A stretch of 14,154 nt of DNA, taken from contig CAIWHY010000230.1 in assembly GCA_903912585.1 (NCBI GenBank), forward strand, positions 1 through 14,154, given 5' to 3'. The number at the start of each line of letters is the position of its first letter. Position 1 is the first letter of the stretch. Position numbers and translations under genes: made by a program. The notes under the pieces were generated by a model. It saw only the letters and a program-made list of their open reading frames with translations. It had not been told where the DNA came from and did no database searches. Source of the stretch: an uncultured Thermoleophilia bacterium (GTDB taxonomy: Bacteria > Actinomycetota > Thermoleophilia > UBA2241). This document shows, in pieces, positions 1 to 5,670 of this stretch.

Positions 1-259
1 CGGCGATGATGGCGATGACCGCCACGCCTGCCAGCACGAGGACGGTGAGCAGCGTGCGCGATATCCCGTGGCCGCTCGCGGGGGTCGCGTCGCCCGCCGC
101 CGCCGGTCGCGGCTCGAAACCGGGCGCGTAGCCGTAGGGATCCTGCGCGCCCTGGGGGGCCGGGTCGCCTTCGGCGACGCCGGCGACGGGCGCGCCACAG
201 TGCCCGCAGACCCAGTCGCCTTCCTTGGTCTGCGTGCCGCAGCTGGGACAGGTGGCCAT
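1..259 (-). CDS. Zinc-ribbon, membrane-anchored protein (3' part beyond window edge)
   Basis: Only the first 86 codons are in the window; the gene continues past the left edge. The protein opens with a short zinc ribbon: C4-x2-C7 and C18-x2-C21 can hold one metal ion. A Pro/Gly/Ala/Tyr-rich linker follows (about 22-65), then a hydrophobic stretch from about residue 68 to the edge that looks like a transmembrane segment. The ATG is preceded by an AGGAGG ribosome site at good spacing. This layout (N-terminal zinc ribbon, disordered linker, membrane segment) is common in actinobacterial and Firmicute proteins of unknown role. The part that would show function is missing, so none is assigned. Confidence 0.75.
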   Translation of the reverse strand, partial: MATCPSCGTQTKEGDWVCGHCGAPVAGVAEGDPAPQGAQDPYGYAPGFEPRPAAAGDATPASGHGISRTLLTVLVLAGVAVIAIIA

Positions 260-326
260 CGGCCCTCCTAGGGCGCGCCGGGTCGGCCGGCGGCGGTCGT
301 CGTCGTCCTAGAGGTTCTCGGCGAGG

Positions 327-461
327 CGCTCACCTCCCTTTAGCGACCGCCTGGGTGAGCGGCGAAGCGCAGGTCCGGGCGGCAGCGATGACTGGGCCTG
401 CGGCTCACGGGGAATCCCCATCCCAGAGCGAGGAGCTGGGCGACGACGCCGGGGAGGCGGG
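327..461 (+). promoter_or_regulatory. Possible structured leader of the 81-aa zinc-ribbon gene
   Basis: The 202-bp gap between the two divergent small genes holds several perfect inverted repeats. CGCUCACC (327-334) can pair with GGUGAGCG (354-361). Alternatively CUGGG+UGAGC (351-360) can pair with GCUCA (403-407) plus CCCAG (422-426), enclosing a 9-bp stem (368-376 with 394-402) and a GGGG/CCCC hairpin (409-419). CCCAG (422-426) can also pair with CUGGG (436-440). The ribosome site GGGGAGG (451-457) lies in a small CGCC/GGCG hairpin (447-459). These mutually exclusive pairings resemble a regulated leader, but GC-rich DNA gives such pairs by chance. I could not match it to a known riboswitch class. 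The reverse strand would fold similarly ahead of the gene at 259. Confidence 0.3.
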
Positions 462-707
462 ATGAACATCGGCAGATGTCCGGGCCAGGATCGCATCAAC
501 TGGACCGCGGACGACATCTTCGACATCGAGTGCCCCAAGTGCGGCACGGCCATCGAGTACTTCAAGGACGACCAGCGCCGCAAGTGCCCGGGTTGCGGGA
601 CGACGGTGCTCAACCCGCGCTTCGACAACGGCTGCGCCGAGTGGTGCGCCGCCGCGGAGAACTGCTCGATCATGCGCGGCGTCCTCGCGGAGGAAGAGCC
701 GGGCTGA
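462..707 (+). CDS. 81-aa Cys-rich zinc-ribbon protein, unknown function
   Basis: This small cytoplasmic protein has seven cysteines after the initial CPGQ segment. C24-x2-C27 and C42-x2-C45 form a zinc ribbon with the Y/F-F-K-D-D and R-R-K-C spacing seen in a widespread uncharacterised family. A second cluster follows in N-P-R-F-D-x-G-C-A-E-W-C-x5-C (C58, C62, C68). From memory, similar proteins occur in anaerobic and sulfate-reducing bacteria, sometimes beside HD-domain phosphohydrolases, but no function is established. The ATG follows a GGGGAGG site. The gene converges on purB, with 13 bp between the two stops. Overlapping frames were rejected because this frame alone gives regular C-x2-C motifs. 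The second cluster could be a further metal or Fe-S site (inference). Confidence 0.85.
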   Translation: MNIGRCPGQDRINWTADDIFDIECPKCGTAIEYFKDDQRRKCPGCGTTVLNPRFDNGCAEWCAAAENCSIMRGVLAEEEPG

Positions 708-720
708 CGGCTCGCGGCGC

Positions 721-2022
721 CTAGAACTCCAGCTTCTCCAGCCGGCCGAAGATGACGTCGCGGCCGGCCGTGTACTGCGCCGGGTCCATGGCCGCGTCCA
801 CGTCCTGCGGGCTCATCACGGCCATCGCCTCGTCGCTCCGCTTGATGAGCTCGCCGAAGTCGACGCCGTCGCGCCAGGCGGCCATGGCGGCGTCCTGCAC
901 GACGCGGTAGGCGTCGTCGCGCAGCATCCCCTTGTCGACCAGGGCCAGCAGGACCGCCCCGGAGAACACGAGGCGGTAGCTCTGGCCCAAGTTGGCCAGC
1001 ATGCGCACTTCGTCCACGACGAGGCCGTCCATCAGCCTGGTGAACTTCTGCAGCATGTAGTCGAGCAGGATGCAGCTGTCGGGGAACACGATGCGCTCGG
1101 CCGAGCTGTGGCTGATGTCGCGCTCGTGCCACAGCGCCACGTTCTCGAGGCCGACCATGGCGTTGCCGCGCAGCACGCGCGCACAGCCGGCCATGCGCTC
1201 GCTGAGGATCGGGTTGCGCTTGTGCGGCATCGCCGAGGAGCCCTTCTGGCCCTTGCCGAACGCCTCCTCGGCCTCGCGCACCTCGGTGCGCTGCAGGTGG
1301 CGGATCTCGGTCGCGAACTTCTCGAGGCTGGAGCCGACGATGGCGATGCAGCCGAGGAAGGCGGCGTGGCGGTCGCGCTGCACGACCTGGTTGCTGATCG
1401 GCTCGCGTCCGATGCCCAGCTGCTCGCAGACGATGTCCTCGACGCGCGGGTCGATGTTGTTGTAGGCGCCCACCGCGCCGCTCATCTTGCCGACCGCCGC
1501 GTTCACCGTGACCATGCGCATGCGCTTGAGGTGGCGGCTCACCTCGAAAGCCCACATGCCGAGCTTCATCCCGAAGGTGATCGGCTCGGCGTGGATGCCG
1601 TGCGTGCGGCCGACCTGCACGGTGTCGCGGAACTCGAAGGCGCGCCGCTGGAGCACCTCGCCCAGCGCGACGAGGTCGCGCTCGAGGAGCTCTCCGGCGT
1701 GCTTGATCTGCAGCGCCAGCCCGGTGTCCAGCATGTCGCTGCTGGTCATGCCGTAGTGCACGTACTTGCTGGAGTCGCCGACGTACTCGGCCACGTTGGT
1801 GAGGAAAGCGATGACGTCGTGATTGGTCGTGGCCTCGATCTCGGCGACGCGCGCCACGTCGAAATCGGCCTTGGCCTCGATCTCGGCCAGCGCCTCGTCG
1901 GGCACCTTGCCGAGCTTGTTCCACGCCTTGACGGCGGCGATCTCGACGTCGAGCCAGGCGCGCATCTTGGCCTCTTCGGTCCAGATGGCGCCCATCTCGG
2001 GCAGTGTGTAGCGCTCGATCAT
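721..2022 (-). CDS. purB: Adenylosuccinate lyase
   Basis: Cytoplasmic enzyme of the fumarase/aspartase superfamily. It releases fumarate twice in purine synthesis: from SAICAR to AICAR, and from adenylosuccinate to AMP. At 433 aa it has the usual length of the Bacillus/Thermotoga type. Visible landmarks are T-T-N-H68-D-V, the M-T-S-S-D segment (92-96), R-T-H141-G with the presumed general-acid histidine, and the superfamily signature G-S-S-A-M-P-H-K-R-N-P (261-271) carrying the mobile-loop serine. A GGAGGG site precedes the ATG. It is the last gene of the minus-strand pur group, 100 bp after the preceding gene. That gap holds a GACAAT -10-like hexamer (2053-2058), so purB may have its own promoter. 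Works with purA (7280-8578). Confidence 0.97.
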   Translation of the reverse strand: MIERYTLPEMGAIWTEEAKMRAWLDVEIAAVKAWNKLGKVPDEALAEIEAKADFDVARVAEIEATTNHDVIAFLTNVAEYVGDSSKYVHYGMTSSDMLDTGLALQIKHAGELLERDLVALGEVLQRRAFEFRDTVQVGRTHGIHAEPITFGMKLGMWAFEVSRHLKRMRMVTVNAAVGKMSGAVGAYNNIDPRVEDIVCEQLGIGREPISNQVVQRDRHAAFLGCIAIVGSSLEKFATEIRHLQRTEVREAEEAFGKGQKGSSAMPHKRNPILSERMAGCARVLRGNAMVGLENVALWHERDISHSSAERIVFPDSCILLDYMLQKFTRLMDGLVVDEVRMLANLGQSYRLVFSGAVLLALVDKGMLRDDAYRVVQDAAMAAWRDGVDFGELIKRSDEAMAVMSPQDVDAAMDPAQYTAGRDVIFGRLEKLEF

Positions 2023-2081
2023 GGCAGGCCCTCCGTGATGGTGACGACGGCGATTGTCTCACATCGCGTGGGGCGCAAAGC

Positions 2082-2123
2082 CCGGCCGGCGCGCCCGCGT
2101 CGCGGTCGCCGGCCGGCGCGCCC
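2082..2123. repeat. 15-bp perfect direct repeat, two copies, 27-bp period
   Basis: CCGGCCGGCGCGCCC occurs at 2082-2096 and again at 2109-2123, separated by 12 bp. Each copy contains the palindromes CCGGCCGG and GGCGCGCC, so the region can also fold. The second copy runs into the stop codon of the 141-aa gene and continues as a 12-bp palindrome (2119-2130). It may act as a terminator-like fold or protein site between that gene and purB, or it may be simple GC-rich duplication. Confidence 0.6.
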
Positions 2124-2548
2124 TAGGGCGTCGCGCGCGTGAAGCGCAGGACCGTCGGTGCGCCGCCTGGGGGCGCGTACTCGGCGAGCAGCTGTCTGGC
2201 GTCGGCAGTGAGGTCCAGGGTCACGTGCCAGGCGCCCTGCGTCGCCGCGCCGGAAGCCTTGAGCGTGCCGTCATCCCCGACGGAGAGGCTGGTGATGGCC
2301 GTGCCGGCCGGCTTGAGCCCCTGGATGGCGTAGACGCCGTTGGCACCGGCGTGGGCGATCTTCAGCGTGGTGGAGCCGAGCGACGGGTCCGAGCCTCCCC
2401 AGGTCCCCGAGAAGTCCGCAACGTTCGGCTGGAACGCTACGGCGCGCACGACGAGAACGATGACGACGACCAGCACCGCCGCGGCGGCGAGGGCGATGAA
2501 CCGTCGCTGGCGGATCACCCGCCGCGACGCCCGCGGCGCGGGCGTCAT
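2123..2548 (-). CDS. Single-pass membrane protein with exported beta-rich domain, unknown function
   Basis: 141 aa. A basic N-terminus (R7, R10, R14-R16) is followed by one strongly hydrophobic helix (about 17-38), then an exported domain of about 100 residues beginning D-F-S-G-T-W-G-G. The domain has short alternating polar/hydrophobic runs and a G-x-Y-x-I pattern that suggests a small beta-barrel or lipocalin-like fold, but I do not recognise a named family. The ATG overlaps the TGA of the upstream ridA by 4 bp (ATGA), so translation is probably coupled. A much longer open frame extends upstream over ridA; this internal start was chosen because of the overlap and because upstream residues are Arg-rich shadow sequence. 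There is no lipobox cysteine. Confidence 0.8.
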   Translation of the reverse strand: MTPAPRASRRVIRQRRFIALAAAAVLVVVIVLVVRAVAFQPNVADFSGTWGGSDPSLGSTTLKIAHAGANGVYAIQGLKPAGTAITSLSVGDDGTLKASGAATQGAWHVTLDLTADARQLLAEYAPPGGAPTVLRFTRATP

Positions 2549-2922
2549 CGCACGGCGATCGCTTCGATCTCGACGCGCACGTCCTTGGGGAGCCGCACCA
2601 CCTGCACCGTGGAGCGCGCCGGGTAGGGCTCGGTGAAGAACTCGGCGTAGATCTCGTTGACGGCGCCGAAGTCGTCCATGTCGTGCAGGAAGATCGTGGT
2701 CTTGACGACGTCGTCCATGTTCAGGCCGGCGGCCGTGAGCGTGGCGCGCATGTTCTCGAGCGCCTTGCGCGCCTGGTCCTTGGGGGTGTAGCCCTCGATC
2801 TTGCCCTCGCTGTCGAGCGGGAGATGCCCGGAGACGAAGACGAGGTCGCCGGCGCCGACGGCCGGCGAGTAGGGGCCGACGGCGGGGGCGCCGTCCGGCG
2901 ACACGTAGGCCACTTTCTTCAT
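2545..2922 (-). CDS. ridA: RidA/YjgF/YER057c/UK114-family enamine/imine deaminase
   Basis: 125 aa, the normal RidA length. The family forms trimers that hydrolyse reactive enamines and imines such as 2-aminoacrylate, released by PLP enzymes. Features present are G-P-Y-S-P (16-20), S-G-H-L-P-L-D (31-37), A-L-E-N-M and the C-terminal signature P-A-R103-S-T...V-R-L-P-K-D-V...E-I-E120. R103 and E120 correspond to the substrate-carboxylate arginine and catalytic glutamate of E. coli RidA (R105, E120). The ATG is preceded by GGGAAAGGA. It lies in a purD-purE-ridA-ridA-purB strand. In Salmonella, ridA loss alters phosphoribosylamine (the PurD substrate) formation, and Bacillus YabJ is encoded beside purR, so the context fits purine metabolism. 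It likely has full RidA activity (inference). Confidence 0.93.
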   Translation of the reverse strand: MKKVAYVSPDGAPAVGPYSPAVGAGDLVFVSGHLPLDSEGKIEGYTPKDQARKALENMRATLTAAGLNMDDVVKTTIFLHDMDDFGAVNEIYAEFFTEPYPARSTVQVVRLPKDVRVEIEAIAVR

Positions 2923-2948
2923 CGATGCGTCCTTTCCCGAGGGGTGTT

Positions 2949-3065
2949 TCAGGTGAACAGCGCGCGGATCGCGACGTAGGCGATGACCGCGAGCAGGATG
3001 AGCACGACGACGTAGTTGAACGTGGAGATGCCGCGCGGGCTCGGCGGTTTGTACTCGTGCGGCAT
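2949..3065 (-). CDS. 38-aa single-pass membrane miniprotein
   Basis: A short gene in the gap between the two ridA genes: ATG, 38 codons, TGA. The N-terminus is polar with prolines (M-P-H-E-Y-K-P-P-S-P-R-G), followed by a hydrophobic stretch of about 20 residues (about 18-37) and a terminal F-T. A GAGGGG ribosome site lies 6 nt before the ATG. It is 57 bp from the upstream ridA and 26 bp from the downstream one, so all three are probably co-transcribed. The clean transmembrane pattern, ribosome site and operon spacing support a real gene. I do not recognise a family. It could be a membrane anchor or regulator peptide (inference). Confidence 0.7.
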   Translation of the reverse strand: MPHEYKPPSPRGISTFNYVVVLILLAVIAYVAIRALFT

Positions 3066-3122
3066 GTCGCGCCCCTCGTCCGCCCCGCTCCTCCGGCGCC
3101 CGCTCGCCGGCGGCGGTGCCGG

Positions 3123-3503
3123 TCAGTAGCGGACGGCGACGGCCTCGATCTGCAGACGAGCGCCGTCGGGCAACCATCGTACACCGACGACGGTGCGTGC
3201 GGGGCGCGGCTCGCCGAAGTACTCGCCGATCACCTCGTCGAGCGCTGCGGCGTCCTCGGGCTCCACGACGTAGGCGGTGAGCTTGGCGACCGTGTCCAGC
3301 GAGAGACCGGTGGAGCGCAGTTGGTGGCGGAGGCCGTCGAGGGCGCGGCGCGCCTGTTCGGCGGCGGAGCCGCCGAAGACCTCGCCGCGCTCGTCGAGCG
3401 GCAGCTGCGCGGAGACGAACACCAGCTGGCCGGTGGAGACGGCCGCCGAGTAGGCGCCGGACGGCGGCGGGACCTGCGACGACCTGAAGGCGTGGCGTGA
3501 CAT
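3123..3503 (-). CDS. Second RidA/YjgF-family protein (paralogue)
   Basis: 126 aa with RidA landmarks: P-S-G-A-Y-S-A (14-20), S-A-Q-L-P-L-D (31-37), P-A-R103-T-V-V and L-Q-I-E120. The arginine and glutamate positions match the downstream paralogue exactly. Elsewhere it is clearly different: Gly-Trp-like changes in the signature (V-R-W-L-P-D-G rather than V-R-L-P-K-D-V) and A-L-D-G-L for A-L-E-N-M. It is probably an old paralogue of another RidA subgroup rather than a recent duplicate. No strong ribosome site is visible before the ATG (only GGGAA), so translation may be weaker. It lies 112 bp after purE and 57 bp before the 38-aa gene. Deaminase activity is likely but the substrate is unknown. 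Confidence 0.88.
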   Translation of the reverse strand: MSRHAFRSSQVPPPSGAYSAAVSTGQLVFVSAQLPLDERGEVFGGSAAEQARRALDGLRHQLRSTGLSLDTVAKLTAYVVEPEDAAALDEVIGEYFGEPRPARTVVGVRWLPDGARLQIEAVAVRY

Positions 3504-3552
3504 GACTGCAGTGTTCCCGCTCGGCGCGAAAGCCGCTCCCGGGCGCTCAGGA

Positions 3553-3614
3553 GCCGCCGGCCGGGCTGTTCTCGAGTCGGCGGCCGGTCTGTTCGCGAGC
3601 CGGCGGCCCGTCCG
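3553..3614. repeat. 23-bp imperfect tandem repeat with inverted-repeat arms after purE
   Basis: Units at 3560-3582 and 3583-3605 differ at three bases and are followed by a 9-bp partial unit. GCCGCCGGC (3553-3561) is the exact reverse complement of GCCGGCGGC (3599-3607), and GCCGCCG (3553-3559) also matches CGGCGGC (3578-3584), so transcripts can form alternative hairpins just after the purE stop. There is no U tract. It may attenuate readthrough from purE into ridA, or be a slippage duplication. Confidence 0.55.
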
Positions 3615-3615
3615 C

Positions 3616-4065
3616 TCAGACGTCGAGGATCTTCGCCGCCAAAATGGCGGCGTTGCGCGCCCCGTTGATGGCGACGCAGGCGACCGGCACGCCGGGCGGC
3701 ATCTGCACGATGCTGAGCAGCGAGTCCATGCCGCCGAGGTCGCTGGTCTTGATGGGCACGCCGATGACCGGCAGGTTGGTGTAGGAGGCGAGCACGCCGG
3801 GCAGGGCGGCCGCCTTGCCGGCGCCGCCGATGAGCACCTTGATCCCGCGTGACTGCGCCGTGCGCGCGTAGTGCGCGACCTTGTCCGGGTCGCGGTGGGC
3901 CGAGAGGACGCTGAGCTCGTACTTGATCTTGCGCTCGTCGAGCTCGCGGCAGGCCGCCTCCATGACCTCGCGGTCGCTCTCGCTGCCCATGACGATGCCC
4001 ACCATCACGGGCTCCATCTCGATGCCCTGGAGGAGCGTCTCGACTTCGGTGCTGGTCTTTTCCAC
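3616..4065 (-). CDS. purE: N5-carboxyaminoimidazole ribonucleotide mutase (class I PurE), divergent
   Basis: 149 aa. It converts N5-CAIR to CAIR in de novo purine synthesis, normally as an octamer. Landmarks are V-M-G-S-E-S-D31 (phosphate loop), S-A-H57-R-D-P (catalytic His; most class I enzymes have S-A-H-R-T-P), G-A-G-K-A-A-A87-L-P-G and D-S-L-L-S-I-V-Q-M-P-P-G-V-P-V. Three oddities: the second conserved histidine (H75 of E. coli, in A-A-H-L-P-G) is Ala87; the C-terminal helix of about 20 residues usual in class I is absent, the protein stopping soon after A-A-K-I-L; and there is a 16-residue N-terminal extension. The GTG start is supported by an AGGAG site at 7-nt spacing; an internal ATG at residue 17 is less well placed. 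It follows purD by 74 bp. Confidence 0.9.
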   Translation of the reverse strand: MEKTSTEVETLLQGIEMEPVMVGIVMGSESDREVMEAACRELDERKIKYELSVLSAHRDPDKVAHYARTAQSRGIKVLIGGAGKAAALPGVLASYTNLPVIGVPIKTSDLGGMDSLLSIVQMPPGVPVACVAINGARNAAILAAKILDV

Positions 4066-4139
4066 TGCAAGCTCCTGTGTCGCGGGCTGCTGTCCGGGTG
4101 ATCGCGGTGCGTTCTCGGCGAGCTACCGGCCGGTGGGGG

Positions 4140-5459
<1,320 letters not shown>

Positions 5460-5487
5460 GTGGCCTCCGAGGGTGCTTCGCGGTGTC

Positions 5488-5514
5488 GCCGGGCGGCGCT
5501 GCCGCCGGCCCGGC
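5488..5514 (-). promoter_or_regulatory. Hairpin in the probable purD 5' leader
   Basis: GCCGGGC (5488-5494) pairs exactly with GCCCGGC (5508-5514), and the interior can form a short GGC/GCC stem. It lies between the purD ribosome site (about 5464-5468) and a weak -10-like hexamer TAGACT (5527-5532 on the minus strand). It could affect purD expression. No U tract and no known purine riboswitch sequence were seen. Confidence 0.3.
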
Positions 5515-5538
5515 CCGACGCCCGCAAGTCTACTCGGG

Positions 5539-5566
5539 GCGGGCCGCTCGGGGAAGGGCGGCCCGC
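5539..5566. repeat. 9-bp perfect inverted repeat in the purD/GH88 divergent region
   Basis: GCGGGCCGC (5539-5547) and GCGGCCCGC (5558-5566) are perfect reverse complements separated by 10 bp. The position, upstream of the possible purD -10 hexamer and before the possible GH88 -35 hexamer, would suit an operator for a dimeric regulator acting on either gene. It could equally be a chance GC-rich palindrome. Confidence 0.45.
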
Positions 5567-5590
5567 GGTGCCCGCCGCCCCCGCGGTGAG

Positions 5591-5619
5591 TTGACTGCTC
5601 TTCGCGCGGCGGCCACAGT
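5591..5619 (+). promoter_or_regulatory. Possible promoter of the GH88 gene
   Basis: TTGACT (5591-5596) matches five of six bases of the sigma-70 -35 consensus. After 17 bp comes CACAGT (5614-5619), a poor -10 match of three of six. The predicted start would leave a leader of roughly 45 nt before the GTG start at 5671. Only the -35 is convincing. Confidence 0.3.
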
Positions 5620-5670
5620 AGTGGGGATGCCGGCGCCCGCCGGCCGCCCAACGGTGCCGAAGGGACGATC

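Noticed and set aside
364..402. Resemblance of CAGGTCCGG...CAGC to the conserved SRP RNA loop
   Set aside because: The invariant GGAAGGAAGCAGC part is not present and the flanking pairing differs; not called as SRP RNA.
381..426. Reverse-strand resemblance to a fluoride riboswitch (GGGATGGGGATTCCCC)
   Set aside because: The conserved segments following the first stem and the CTGATGAC-type motif are missing.
308..2062. Long minus-strand open frame covering purB in another frame
   Set aside because: Arg/Ala-rich shadow translation of a high-GC gene; purB in the adjacent frame carries all family motifs.
2545..3177. Extended N-terminus for the downstream ridA (210 aa)
   Set aside because: Extra residues are Arg-rich and overlap the 38-aa gene and the other ridA; the ATG at 2922 has a ribosome site and gives the exact family length.
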